NCBI GenBank assembly: GCA_049999725.1
Contig: JBNGIS010033894.1
Coordinates: forward strand, 1 to 64,000
Length of the DNA: 64,000 bases
Source: Haplomitrium mnioides
Lineage: Eukaryota > Marchantiophyta > Haplomitriopsida > Calobryales
Reading direction: 5' to 3'
Each line of letters opens with the position of its first letter. Position 1 is the first letter of the stretch. Below are positions 45,511 through 57,829 of the stretch, in pieces. The translations under genes were made by a program, and so were the position numbers. The notes beneath the pieces are model-generated. The model made no database searches and was not told the DNA's origin. It saw only the letters and a list, made by a program, of their open reading frames with translations.

Positions 45511-45612
45511 ATGAAGACACAACTCATTGATGAAATACACATCAATACATGAGATATTTTGCACATGAAGACACAACTCATTGATGAAATACACATCAAT
45601 ACGTGAGATATG
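45511..45612. repeat. 54-bp tandem duplication
   Basis: ATGAAGACACAACTCATTGA begins at 45511 and again at 45565. The copies agree up to GAGATAT with one substitution (ATACATGAG against ATACGTGAG). Confidence 0.9.
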
Positions 45613-45868
45613 AAATATGCAGAATCGGAGTTTCGATACACCAACAATCAGTTTGAGAGACAAGCAAAAATCAGAAACGTGAATCTCTAGGAGTCAGGAT
45701 CACAAATCAACAAAGATCAAGCTTTTGTGACCAGTAATCAGGATCGCTAGCAGCTAGGGATCGACTTTGAGGAAGCACTTAATCAACTTTCATTTTTGTT
45801 GGAGATCGACTCAATTTCCACACTACACTTTCTCTTTTTTCATGAAAAATCTCTTATTCATAAACCTT

Positions 45869-45879
45869 CTCTGATACCA
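45869..45879 (-). other. Copia-B primer-binding site
   Basis: The minus strand reads TGGTATCAGAG immediately after the 5' LTR end (...TCAATA), as for initiator-Met-primed copia elements. Confidence 0.85.
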
Positions 45880-46485
45880 TATTGATAAGTCAAAGAGAGA
45901 AATCAAAGAGTTGTAGCCAAGAATTCTGAAGGTTGAAACTGTCAACTTCTTCTCATAGACTTTAAAATAAAAGTATTTCTATATCAAGCAAGTGTGTACT
46001 AGGTGAGTGCCTCTCACACTCTATGTATTATATGAGTGCCTCTCACTCCGTGTATTAGATGAGGACCTCGCTCCTTTTTATACCTATAAGGCTAACATCC
46101 GTAGCCACACAAACTAAAATACATCTTGAGCTCGTACAATACAAAACTACCTCCTCACAAATATATAGGGAAACGCCCTAGCCAAATATCTAGTTTGCAT
46201 ACATACAATATGAATATATAGAGATTTACCCTAACCAAATACTTAATCTATATCTAACCAAATACTTAATCTATATCTATCCATACATACACTAATATCC
46301 TGGCAAAACACCAACCATACAACCAAAATACCATATCACCATGGTATACTAGCAAAATACCATATCACCATGGTATACTAGCAGTTAAGTACTAAATCAC
46401 ACTACCATGGTATACTAGCAGTTAAGTACTAAATCACACTAGTATACCAACAATAGAACAAGTAGTAGATCTCAAAATCTCAATA
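45880..46485 (-). repeat. Copia-B 5' LTR
   Basis: 606 bp, partner of 25066-25480. It contains internal duplications absent from the partner: a GTGCCTCTCAC word repeated at about 46009-46035, an ACCAAATACTTAATCTATATC word twice at about 46237-46277, and an ACCATGGTATACTAGCA word three times at about 46348-46425. Confidence 0.85.
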
Positions 46486-49335
46486 TCTAGGTTGTTTGAG
46501 TAGTAGGTAGGCACTTTAGCAAGTCTTTTGTAGATGATTAAAGAGCATGAAGCTCTTCATAGGAAATCTCCAAGACAATGTTTTGAAGATTTGAAGGAGT
46601 ATAAACAAGCTAGAGAACAAGATAGAAAACTAAAAAAGAAGCTCTTATTTTGTCAAGAGTCAATAAATGAATTGAGAGGAGGCATAGACTACAAAGAAAA
46701 AAAGTGAATACGTTGGAATTATCTACTACAATGGAAGAATCAAAGCCGTACTTGATTGATTTAGAAGACAATGGCTTGTAAAGGAAATTGTAGAGCTTTT
46801 GTTGGTGCGTAGTTTGTGAGGCAGCAAGGTGACCAAAACCAGCCTTGGAGAGAGCTTGGAAAGGGAAGAAAACAAAAAAAACATCATGTGAGAGGAATAT
46901 TAGTCAAGTTGAAGATTTTTTGACATAAGAGGATGCAAAGAGTTGATGTAGAGTCTTAGTAAGTTAGGAGATGCAATACTGCATGATTTTACTGAGCCAA
47001 AAGAAAGGCAAGACTAGTGCATGATTTTACTCAACCAAAAGAAAGGCAAGACCAGACATTTGTCGATAAGAAGAAATCACTAAGGAATAACCATAGCATG
47101 GAAATCAGTGGTGAGAAATCGCTACAGTAAGAAATTATTTTTTTGCAGCATCTTGGAATCAAAATAGCAAGAACAAGTTTAGGGGGAAGATAGACTCATT
47201 AGAAGTAGACTAGCTAAAGAAATGATGGTATGGAACGTGTTTGGAAAGAGAGATGAAAGAATACATATTTGATGAAGAACCCCTACTCAAGAGCATTTGC
47301 AAGAGGAGGAATTTGTTGGAGTAGGATTGAGTTTGACATAGATTTGCAAGAGAGATTGCTTAAGAAGAGGTTTTTTGAAGTAGATTTGCTTGAGAAATTT
47401 GATGATAGAGAAAATCTTCTGAAGGATTTGCTTTTAAGTAAGGATTCTCATGAGCCAATCATTGGCAAAAGAAGCAAAGCCAATGTAAGAAAAACTCTCT
47501 CAAGCAGATTGATTGAGGAAGAGATTGCAACAACAAGATTTAATGCATATGAATTCATACATCAGATTTGGTCAAGGAAGAAACAACAATAGTAAGATTT
47601 GATGCAGATGAATTTTTAAAGCAGACTCGATCAAGGAAGAAACTCAAATAACAAGATTTGATGCAAATGAATTCTTGCAACAAATTTGGTCAAGGAAGAA
47701 ATTGTAATAGCAGGATTTGATGTAGAAAATTTGCGCAACAAATTCAATTGAGGACAAATTATTGCAGCATCATAAATTGAAGCAAAAAATTTGATGGATG
47801 AGCAGGAATTCTATGTAGGAATTCAGTGCTAGTGAAGAAATTGCTACAAGAAAGCTCTCATGTGAGATTTGCGGAAGGAAATTGTAGCAACAAGCATTGG
47901 TAAGGAAATGGCAAAGGGAAAGCTCTCATACAAGATTGTGGAAAGAAAATTGCAGCAACAAATCTATGCCAAAGAGATTTGATGCGACAACTCAATTGCT
48001 TGCAGATTGGGTAAATAAATTGTGAACAACAACCTTGCTACAAGAAAATATGAAAGAAAGGGACATAGAGCAGTGCAAGTGCCTTGTCAAGCAAGGCAAC
48101 ACATTCATTTTGATTTGCATAGAGGCATGGTTGGAGGTAGTTTGTTGATGAGAGTAGTTGAGTTGCATGTATCTCATTGAGGAGGCATTCTGTGAGCACC
48201 TTTTTTGTCAAACTGAGCATAGTGGGATTTCCTTTGTTTGAGTAGCGCTGTAAGAAATTCGCTAGACAGAGCATTCATTTGTGAGTAGACCAGTCCTCTC
48301 TAAATCGCTTAAGAAGAAATGAGAATAAATTGCTGCTCAAGAATTGCTCCTTGAAAAGCATATTGCTGGAATAGAAACTTGCAAGAGCAAAATCAAAATT
48401 AGAAATTCGAGAAAAGAGAAAATGAGGCATCAATAAATTGTTAGAGGATTTGCAGTAGGTTCAATTAATGAAGAGAATCATTGTTGTTGCAGATTGCAAG
48501 GGGATATATAGACATTGTTTTCCCATAGACCTTGTGGAGGATGGAGTTCATGTAAGAGGGTAGTTGAACTCCTCTTTGATCTAGACTATCATTTTTTCCG
48601 TTTTCGTTGAGGAGATGTTTGCATCAAGTGCTAGTATCAAAGAATTGAGTGCAAAACTCTCCTTATGGCAGTTACTTGTCCATTTTTCCCTTTGAGATTC
48701 TTGCAAGAAGTACAAATAGAAAAATTGGGTAGCAAATCTTTGGATGTCTTTAGTTATGTCACACATTGCAAGGGCTAGAAAGTTCTTGTTTTGGAGGAGA
48801 GAAAAAGAGTGGAAAATGTTAGAACAAGGATTGAATCTCAAGAAATGTCATGAAGGACAATAAATAAGAGGACAAACAGGCATGTTTCTGTTTGTGAGTG
48901 AGTAGAAGGCAATGACTTTGTGAAGAACTATTGAAGGGTCAGCAATCTTGGTGTGGCCCTTGTTGACGACCAATTAGAGGGTTGCTTAAGTGGGACTTGA
49001 GGTTGCTAGAGTATTGCAAGTTGAAGGGACCATATAAGGTGATACTAATGTCTATAGAAAAACAAGTCTCCTTGCGGGATAACAAGACAATGAGTTGATG
49101 CTTGGTGCCCATGGCAGCTGTCAAAATCTATTCTATTTTGAAAAGAATACAAGCTCAATTTGGAGCATGGGTGGAAGAGAGACTTGTGCTCTACAGAAGT
49201 TGACTATGCAGTTTAAAAAGGTTATGGAAGGAGACTTCCCACTAATTGAGGAGAGTGGTCAAGGTTTGATCGAAGATGTGTTGGAGGCATGACATGTTTC
49301 AGGGCTTTTTTGAGAACATTGATCTTCTCTATTAA
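46486..49335. other. Unrecognised region between Copia-B and Copia-C
   Basis: Plus-strand reading is coding-like in places but broken. 46545-46710 is charged and coiled-coil-like (QAREQDRKLKKKLLFCQES). 47269-47592 is open for 107 codons and lysine/glutamate-rich (ERLLKKRFFEVDLLEKF). 49095-49292 is open for 65 codons. None matches a family I can name. It may be one decayed retroelement or host gene into whose left end Copia-B inserted. A 59-bp tandem repeat lies at 47513-47748. Confidence 0.45.
47513..47748. repeat. Four tandem 59-bp units
   Basis: Units start at 47513, 47572, 47631 and 47690 with TCAAGGAAGAAA-like heads and share ACAAGATTTGATGCAGATGAAT-like centres. Units are 10-30% diverged by eye. 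Since 59 is not a multiple of 3, successive copies read the same peptide theme (EE...RFDANEF) in rotating frames. Confidence 0.9.
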
Positions 49336-49540
49336 GCATATATCAAAAAAATGAGCTGCAATACAGGATAATCACACACAATGGGATATGGAGAAATGTT
49401 GTATATTTATATGGCACGAAATGGCTGTAATATTACAAAGGAGGGAGGAGTGCCAATGTGCGCTTCAAATCAGCCCCCATATAGCCTAGCCTACAACAAA
49501 AAAAGACCTAACCCTAACTGAGACTAGGAGGGCTGCCAGA

Positions 49541-52500
49541 TCAGCCTAGCATTATTTCAATACTCCCCCTCGAGCTCAATGCATATACACCAAGCTGCTT
49601 CCTAAACTTCTCCAACTTATTTGCTTCCAATGCCTTTGTGAAAATGGTAGCCAATTGACCCTCAGTGCTGATGTACTGCAAGTCAACCAATTTGGCAAAC
49701 ACTTTCTCTCTCACAAAATGGTAATGCACTTCAATGTGCTATGAACATGCATGAAACACTGGATTGCTAGCCAATTGAATACTGCTGATGTTGTCACAAT
49801 GAACTTTCATTGGTTCCTTTACTCTGACATCCAAATCCTGCAAAAGCTTCAACAACCATATTACCTCACATGTGGCAATGGTTGCCCCTTGTACTCAGCT
49901 TACGTGCTTGATAGTGCAACTATAGGTTGCTTCTTACTGCTCCAAGCTATTCCAACACTACCAAATGAAAACAAAAATCCACTTGTGGACCTCCGGTCAC
50001 TTGCACTTCATGCCAAATTTGCATATGTAAAACCTGAAATCTGTAATTTGTTGTTGTTGTCATAAAACAATCCATACTATAGTGTAGACTTTGTATACCA
50101 AAGAATTAGACAAACTACATCCAAATGTGGCTTCATTGGAACTTGTATAAACTGACTTAGTAGACCTACAACATAGCTCAAATCTAGTCTTGTAATGATG
50201 ATGTAGATCCGACCACCTACAATCTGCCTGCACCTAGTTGGATCTTCAATCAACTCCCCTTCATGATCGATCAGCTTGGTATTCTGATCTAAGGGGGTTG
50301 CAATTGGTTTGCAACGTGTCATGCCATATATGGACAACATATCCAAAGCATACTGCCTCTGTATTATCTAGATACCATGCTCTATTTTTATCACCTCAAT
50401 GTCGAGAAAATGTCTCAGCTCTCCAAGATCCTTCATATCAAACTTCTATTGCATAAATTGTTTTACTTTGGCAATATCTTGCTCACTACCTCATGTCATA
50501 ATGAGATCATCTACATAAATGAGTATGAGCATAATACCTTTCTCTATTTTCTTGACATGTACAGAATAATTTGCATATGATACTTTAAAACAAGATATTC
50601 ACCTATCTTGTTGGACCACACTCGAGGTGTTTGCTTCAACCCATATGGGGCCTTCTTAACTTACATACATGATTTTAATGCTCCATATCAATGAATCTAG
50701 GTGGCTGCACCATGTACACCCCTTCTTCAAGTTCCTCATGCAAAAATGCATTCTTCACATCCACTTGTTGTAAAGTCCATTGTTTTGTTGTAGGTAATAC
50801 AATGACTGCCTAAATAATTGTCATTCTTGCCACAAGGCTAAAAGTCTCCTCATAGTCTATTCCATGGGTTTGAGCATATACTTTGGCCTCTAGCCTTGCT
50901 TTGAATGTGCTTATGTTGACATCTTCACTCCTCTTCAGTTTGTAGACCCAATGCATTCAATAGCTTTCTTCCCTTCAAGAAAGGTGACCAGCTCCCAAGT
51001 TTGATTTTTGTGAAAAGCCTCCATCTCTTCTATCATAGCAAATTCTCTCTTATTGCCTACAACATTCTCAATCAGGAAAGGTTCCTTCTTTGTGATAACC
51101 TACACCAGGTCCCTAACGTATCAATATGCTTACAAGATACTTCACCTTGTTACTTCTATGCAAAGGTATGCTTTGCACCTGCTACTCCGCTTATTTATGA
51201 CTTGATATTGAAGTTGAGAGTAGTCTCAGCTCTTCATCCACACTTCCATATCCAACATTGCCTCCTTTGCCTAGAGATATTGCAATTTTCAAGTTTGTAA
51301 TGCTTCCAAATTGTGAGTTAGTTGGAGTATATTGGTCCAAATTTCTACGAACCCTTTCTTGCCATGTACTAATACTACTACTGCTATTGCCTTGACCTTC
51401 AATGCTTGAGTTTGTTGACTTTGTTCTGACACAATCTGTTTCCCATTTGCATCAATTATGTCATCAACAGCTTTTTGACCGTACCAAGTACTTAGCTCAT
51501 CAAACACCACGTCTCTACTTACCTTCACCATGCGTGTAGTAGGACAAAAACACATGTACCATTTCTGCTCATTTGAGTACCCATGAAAAACACACTTCTA
51601 TGCTTTTGGGTCTAGTTTATTGTGTGTCTCAACTGGCATATGTATATATGAAATAAACCCAAACACTTTCAGATGTGAGATGTCTAAGAAATTCCATGTG
51701 AAATTTTCTTCTGGTGTCATTCGATGAACTGCTACTGTAGAAGTGTGGTTCATAATGTAGATTGCAGTGGATACTGCTTATGGCCAATAGTAATGTGACA
51801 TATTCTTCTTGCTCATTTAATGCACATGCTAGCTTTGCTATATGTCGATTCTTCCTTTTAGGAACCTCATTATGCTCGGGTATATATCTAAAGGTTTGCT
51901 GTTTTTTAATTCCTTCTTTCTGCAAACAAGTGCAGAGCTCTGTGGAAATATTCTCCTCTCCCATCAGATCTCAGACACTTAATTTTTTGCCCTTTCTCCT
52001 TTTGCACCATGGCTCTAAAGTGTTTGAAGTGATCAAACACTTCACTCTTATGCTTCATGAAATAGATCCAGATATTTCTTGAATAGTAATCAATAAAGGT
52101 GACATAGTGTATGCACCCTCTAATGGATCATGTTTTTGTTGGACCCTATATATCTAAATGTATAACCTTGAGTGGCTTACTTGCCACATATGCATCATGA
52201 GGAAACATTGCCTTGCCTGCTTACCAAACTAGTAGGCTTCACATACCTTGTGCATCCCTTCTACTTTGAGCATGGACAACCCACTGGCTACCTCTAAGCT
52301 CTACATACTTCTCAGTCAGTGTACATTGACATGAACAATCTGCTTGTGCCATATTTCTATGTCTAACACTACCTCTGTATTGTGTACAAACATTGCTTTT
52401 GTTAGTTCAAACATGCTCACATCTAGTGTGAACATCTTACTGCTTCTGCTTCCTTTTGTTATCAGGTCACAATTATTTCCCCAATCCTCAATAAATACAC

Positions 52501-53300
52501 CAGTGGGATTAAACTGGACTTGCATGTTCTACTCTACACACTATTTTCTTGAGATCAGACCTTTTTGAATCATCAAAATATGCATAACATCAAAGAAGAA
52601 CTTTGTCTTCCCATTCTCCAACACTATAAGTATGCTTCCAATCTAATGGATGGAATGTATAATTGAGTCATCTATCTCATCATATTCAAGTTTTTGGTTT
52701 CATTGAACCACTCTCCATGGCATGTCATGTAATTGAAACATGCAAAATTAATAAAACGGTTATCTCCATCACTACTCTGTTTTTCGTATGCCACAGAGGA
52801 ACAACCATGTTGCAAGACCAACAATATCTTATTGATTTTCTTGTTGGAACCTGCATAGTTCCCTTGCATTTTGTTGTTTCTCATATCATTTTGCTTTTTG
52901 TAGGAGTACTTTGCCATGTGATCTAGTTTTCTATAGTAGAAACAATCTCCCCTTGAATGTTGTTGTTGGCTTCCACATCCTCAGTCACACTCCCTTTCCT
53001 TTGAATTGACCTCTACCACCAAATTGACTTGATTAGCATTGCTGGTTTTGTGGATTGTCGCTTGAGCGACCTCCACTAGAGCTATCCCTACCAGAACTCT
53101 TGCCTCATCCTACGCTCTTGCTAGAGTAGAATGCTTGCTCTTGACTACTTGAAGCACCTCCTCCAATGTCAAGCTTTTTTTCAACTAACATTGCGATGAG
53201 ATGTGAGAAGTATGTGGTTCTCATTGACATTTTGAATTGTTTGTACTCTTTGCTTATCTTGTTCAGGAAAACTCCCACCATGGTACTCTCCTTCACTTCC
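49541..53300 (-). pseudogene. Copia-C gag C-terminus and pol
   Basis: From right to left: gag VGVFLNKISKEYKQFKMSM (53.2 kb); zinc knuckle with two cysteines lost (CFYYRKLDHMAKYS, 52.93 kb); integrase with STELCTCLQKEGIKKQQTF and AKLACALNEQ (51629-51964); an SH3-like end with VKVSRDVVFDELSTWYGQ (51.5 kb); RT with LILIYVDDLIM intact in motif (50.53 kb) and KPIATPLDQNTKL (50.28 kb); RNase H end with MHYHFVREKVFAKLVDLQYI (49541-49729). Many stops interrupt it. It is related to Copia-B (shared gag, SH3-like and RNase H end) and retains the RT core that Copia-B has lost. Confidence 0.85.
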
Positions 53301-53760
53301 TCTCCTACACTTGCTCGCTATTTAGATAGCGATTTTATCTTCAAAGCAAAGGCATTTATGCTCAATTTTTCTTTTTACAGATTGAAGAACTCCATTTGTA
53401 GTGTCAGTTTCCTTGCATCTTATGTGATAGCATATCTTTCTTTTAAGATATACCAAGCTTCCTTAGGTGTCTTGACTGCTAACACATAGCTCATCATTTT
53501 GCCATCAACATTGATAGTGAGCTAATACAACAACTTGTGAATCTTCTCTATGTGGGTCTTGAAGGTTTGCATCTCTTCACTAGATGGGGCTGGTCCTACC
53601 ACTGGTTCCACTTCATCTCCTATGATGAAGTACCAAAACCTCTTCCCTTGATGAAGTTGGTCATTCTTACTGACCAAACATGATAATGGTTCTTAGTTAG
53701 CTTCTCACTGACTATTTGAGAGATTCCATATGCCATATTCAACCTTGTGATACATGTGTG
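53301..53760 (-). pseudogene. Copia-C gag N-terminal part
   Basis: Continues the gag homology shared with Copia-B (44855-45230), with the minus-strand reading broken by stops. It is uninterrupted here at the position where Tir-B entered Copia-B, which makes it the reference for the empty site (sequence TTTTTACAGATTGAAGAACT). Confidence 0.7.
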
Positions 53761-55142
53761 TTTGCAAGCACACCAATATTTGTGCTCCTAGCACATAATG
53801 TTTATGCCTCTATTGACAGTTACTAAGAGATTACTCTCTGCTGGAACAAAAAATAGATGGCTTACAACAATCAATACCTTATGAATTTGAGAAATTTTTG
53901 TCACCTCTTGTGACCACCTTTGAAAACTCTGATATCTATAGTGTCTGATCTTACCTTCTTCAAATTTTGCTCTTCATTGACCACCTTGAATGTGGTACAT
54001 TTCATATGTCACCTTCTATGACTAGGTTCACAGCCACATCACTCAGAACAAGGATTATGAATTCTGAGTTTTGTGATTTGCAAGGAAGAATTACTCTTGC
54101 TCATCTCTCACTGTGCTTCAATTTACACAACATTAGCTCAATGATCAAGACCACAAAATTAGATTCATGACCTCTTGGTTCCTGCGATTTTTCTTCAACA
54201 TAGAAAGACCGCTCTCTATCTTTCTGCAACTTGTTTTTATCTCTCCTTTGAAAGGATCCATAGCAATCAACACCACACTTCAAAGCAAGCATGTGTCTTC
54301 TCATAGAATTTTTTTTTTCAACACCATACTTCGAACTAAGTATGTTGACTTCTCACAGAATTTTTTCTATTCACACCCCACTTCAAACCACATATGTTGA
54401 CATCTCACAAAAAAATTTCTATTAACACCACACTTCAAACCTCATATGGTCACTTCTCACAGAATTTGTTTTGTTAAGCGAACCTCAATTTCTCCTGCAT
54501 TGCTTCTCAATTTTTGCTTGCTTTGATGTTTTTCCAGCCTCCTACAATTCTTCTTCGATGAACAACCAGGGATTTCGATTTCTACTTCGACTTACCTCAA
54601 CAACAGCCTCAACAAAATCGTCTTGAAGACTTCCCTTACCTTATTCAATTCATCTTCAACAGAAAATAGAACTCTTTGATTGCTGATGCGATTTCTTCAG
54701 TAGCTATCTACACGCGACTAATAGACCTCTTCAATGTTTGCTTTAATTCTTCAGCGGCAACCTGCAACCAATTGACCTCCATTAGGGGATTCTTCTTTGA
54801 TCAAGGAACAATACAAACTTCTTTTATTTCTGTCTCGAACAACCCTTTGAGTTTACCTTGATTTTTCTTCCTCAGACTAGCTTGCTGCACTCTTTGATTT
54901 CTTGAAACCCTAGAACCCTTCGGCAATTTCTTCATCAGATTGGAGCCTTCTTTGATTCTACTATTTTGATTCTACAACCAGCAAATTGTTTTCAGCAACC
55001 TTCTCCCACCTCGATTCAACAAACAAACTTCATGTTTATTCTTAGAATAGATTTTGCAACCTCTTTGATGGTTGTTCCTTTTCCTTCTCTTTTTTAAATA
55101 TTATTTTCTTTCTTCACCTCCAGTTATCCTGTTCTTGCACAT
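53761..55142. other. Copia-C leader region, no gene seen
   Basis: Between the gag start and the PBS. It contains a four-unit tandem repeat (54268-54470) and T- and C-rich sequence with no coding signal I can name. Confidence 0.5.
54268..54470. repeat. Four tandem units of about 52 bp
   Basis: Units starting near 54268, 54319, 54372 and 54424 share CAACACCACACTTCAAACC-like heads, ATATGTTGACTTCTCACAG-like centres and AATTTTTT tails. Spacing varies from 51 to 53 bp, mostly in the T-run. Confidence 0.9.
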
Positions 55143-55154
55143 GGTGTGATACCA
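55143..55154 (-). other. Probable Copia-C primer-binding site
   Basis: The minus strand reads TGGTATCACACC, matching the first eight bases of the initiator-Met-type site. It lies directly after a sequence ending ...TTTTGACA, a plausible LTR end. Confidence 0.6.
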
Positions 55155-56562
55155 TGTCAAAACACTGCATTGTAATACATGAGGAAGGTTGGGTAAAGTG
55201 CAAGAAGCCATCATGGCTAAAATTTTCTGTTCCTTTTGGAGAGTGGCAGAAACTCAACATGAAGATCGAGGATCAAGACCTGCTGTCCAGAACTCATGAC
55301 ACCAGCAAGGAGTTGTGGTAGCTTGCCACTATCATACATGATGAGGCTGAAGGGTTTGAAACTTTGTGTTTGACTCCACAAGTTAAAGACCACACCATAC
55401 ATGGAGTGGTTGTTGGAAGGTTGCATTTTCTTATATAATGGAAGTTTAGAGATCTCGATATTGTTGTGGGAGATCTCAATACATTGTAGTTTCTTCATGG
55501 AGTGTGACATAGTACATAAAGAAAAATATTGGACTTGTCCAGTCATTTGTAATATGTTTTGTCTTCATCAACCTCTCTCTCATATATTCTTATGTATGTA
55601 AGCCTTTTGTTGAATTCTCTCTTCTTATAAAATTCTGGTTTTCTATTTGATTGTATGTATAACAATGAATTTAGGGAACACTTGTAGTTCAAAGTTTGTG
55701 AACTTTGTGGAAGTAGATCTAGAGTAGCCAATTGAAGCCAGTAGAGTAGCAAGTGTAAAGTGCAGTATTGGGCTCCCTCCTCTTTTCCCAGCATTGACAT
55801 GGTAAAGTTTAAAGCCTTTTGATTTCAGGATAGACATATTGAGAGCAAGCCAGCCTTAAATACAACACCTTGCTCTACTCAACTTGATAAATTCCAACCG
55901 AGGTTGCAATTTTGACTTTTATCTCTCGTAAAACACAAAGTTATAGAGAAGAGTCATACGTATCGTGTTCTTATATATCTCACATAGCCCAAGCGGATTT
56001 GAGATAAGACTTTTCTACTCAAATATGTTGAGAACATTGTTTCCTTCTTTCTTTAGTCTACTCCTCAACCTTAGAGTGTGAGAAAGAGCTCCGCAAACAT
56101 GTCTTTGTGATTACCTCTACTAAGCTTAGAAGACTATCTGAGGTTGTGTAAGATATCTCTAAGCATAGAGATCATAATTGCAAACACTCTGAGAACTCCA
56201 TCTTGTGACAGCATTGCTTGCTCCCAGTCTCAACAATCTCCAAAACTTTTTATATTCATTTTAGTCAAGGTTGCAAATACCTTCTAAATTATATCTTGAC
56301 TTTGTCTTAATATTGAAAAGTGTTTTGACTTCAAGATTTGATTCATGACCCAAATATTAAACATGACCCAAAAGTTAACAATGAATGGAAAACTTGTATT
56401 ATAAACTTTGACACAACTATCATAGTGTTTAAGTTGCGAGCTACTATATAATTAGAAACACAACTAAAACCAAAATATAGAGGGAATCTTCCTTCTATAA
56501 CTCGCAATATTTCACCTTTACACAAGCCACCACATGACATAATGAACTGTGATTGTTTCTTA
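55155..56562. other. Probable Copia-C 5' LTR and unrecognised sequence
   Basis: From 55155 (TGTCAAAACACTGC) an LTR in minus orientation is expected, but I could not find its outer end. Beyond about 55.8 kb nothing is recognisable. Open stretches at 55217-55546 and 56343-56579 (minus) have no domain I know. Confidence 0.4.
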
Positions 56563-56567
56563 TTAAT

Positions 56568-57133
56568 TGTAACGGTCACTAACTTTAGTAAACCATAGCT
56601 AAAAATAATATCAACTATGTCTAGAAAGTTATTACTAAGTTAGAGTAGCAAAAAGAAATTGCTATTCTAGAGAGTTGGACATGGCATGATGAGAGAAAGT
56701 CAATGAATTAAAGTGAAAGAGAGAGCCTAGATAGACTACTTTAGAAGAGTATAAGGACACGTGGCAAACAGAGAATTAAAGTAAAGAGAAAGTTCTAAAG
56801 ATAAGGACACATGGCAAAAGGAGAACTAAAGAGATGGAAGTTCTGAGCATAAGGACACATGGCTGAAGGAGAACAAAAGTAAAGGGTGGTCCAATTAGAG
56901 TGAGAGAGAAAAGAGGGGTCAAATTAGAAGAGGATAAAAAAGGAACCAATGGGGTTCCTTTACCTATGTAAGCAAAGTGCTTTCTCTCAAGTATATAAAG
57001 AAGGGAGAGTGTCTTGTTTGGCATCTCTTACCTTGTGAGTTCTTGAAGTTCTTGTGCGCTTCTCTTATGCTAACTTGTATGTGTTGTACTTGTACTAACT
57101 TGTGTGTGTGTAATGTGGGTGTGTAGTGTAACA
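56568..57133 (+). repeat. Gypsy-3 5' LTR
   Basis: 566 bp, from TGTAACGGTCACTAAC to GTGTAACA. Partner at 62196-62766; also homologous to the Gypsy-1 LTRs. A TATATAAA motif at 56993-57000 is a plausible promoter element. Confidence 0.95.
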
Positions 57134-57134
57134 A

Positions 57135-57150
57135 TGGTATCAGAGCTTGG
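57135..57150 (+). other. Gypsy-3 primer-binding site
   Basis: TGGTATCAGAGCTTGG, the initiator-Met-type site intact, one base after the LTR. Confidence 0.92.
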
Positions 57151-57829
57151 TCTTCTTTAAAGAGTGTAAATTACCCCTCTTTGGAGAAGTACTCAAGACT
57201 TTTTTGAGTAGTGAAATCTCCACCTTGTATTGACTCTATTAGAGTCAAACTATCAAGTTTTCATGAATAAAAGATAATGGATATCCCATCCTTTTAACAT
57301 GAAGATAAGAAGTTTGATTTGATGTTATGGTAGCCAATGGATAGAGAAGCATTTGTACCTCTTAGAATTCCTCTATTAAATCCTTTTAACATTTGTGTTT
57401 TTAATATTGACAAACATTTATTTCGTCAATTTCATCATCAACTTTGGTGATGACTTTATGGTTTTTGTGATGGAATCAAAAGAGCTTGTCATCTTACTTG
57501 TGGTAAACTATGGTGTTACATGGGAGTGTTTTATTTATATTTTGTGGTAGAAAGAAAAATGGATTTGAACCAAGCTCCTCTAGAAGAGTTCAACTACAAA
57601 TGTCATATTTCTATTAGAGTAACGCTAAGCAAACGCAATATGATTTTCTTGTTCATAAGTTTGAAGAGAGGTTCTGTAATGCGGTGTTGGCATCCTCTAA
57701 ATCTTTTATTTTACCTATTCTTCACAATTGGAATGTGTACATATTTGTGTTTGTATAAGTTTTAGAAGGTTAAAACTATGACAAAACAATATGGATGCTA
57801 ACTCCGACAGTCTTGAAGAAGGAGTGTAG

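Larger units (their letters stand above)
25066..46485 (-). mobile_element. Copia-B, Ty1/copia retrotransposon hosting Tir-B
   Basis: Minus-strand element with LTRs at 25066-25480 (3') and 45880-46485 (5'). It has an initiator-Met-type primer-binding site next to the 5' LTR and a polypurine tract next to the 3' LTR. Flanking 5-mers CCTAG (25061-25065) and TCTAG (46486-46490) fit a target duplication with one change. Its LTRs appear to start TATTGA and end TCAATA rather than TG...CA. The coding part is cut in gag by Tir-B; without it the element is about 5.1 kb. A large part of RT and RNase H is deleted. Confidence 0.85.
49337..55154 (-). mobile_element. Copia-C, Ty1/copia retrotransposon
   Basis: Minus-strand element with gag, zinc knuckle, protease, integrase, RT and RNase H remnants in copia order. 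The polypurine tract (minus strand CTCGAGGGGGAG, at 49561-49572) adjoins a likely 3' LTR ending at 49560. A PBS-like TGGTATCACACC lies at 55143-55154. The probable 3' LTR (from about 49337, TATCAAAAAAATGAG) and the sequence right of the PBS (from 55155, TGTCAAAACACTG) share only their first 30 or so bases loosely, so the LTR pair is not proven. Confidence 0.75.

Noticed and set aside
55217-55546. 109-codon minus-strand frame right of Copia-C
   Set aside because: No domain recognised; it lies within the probable LTR region next to a primer-binding site.
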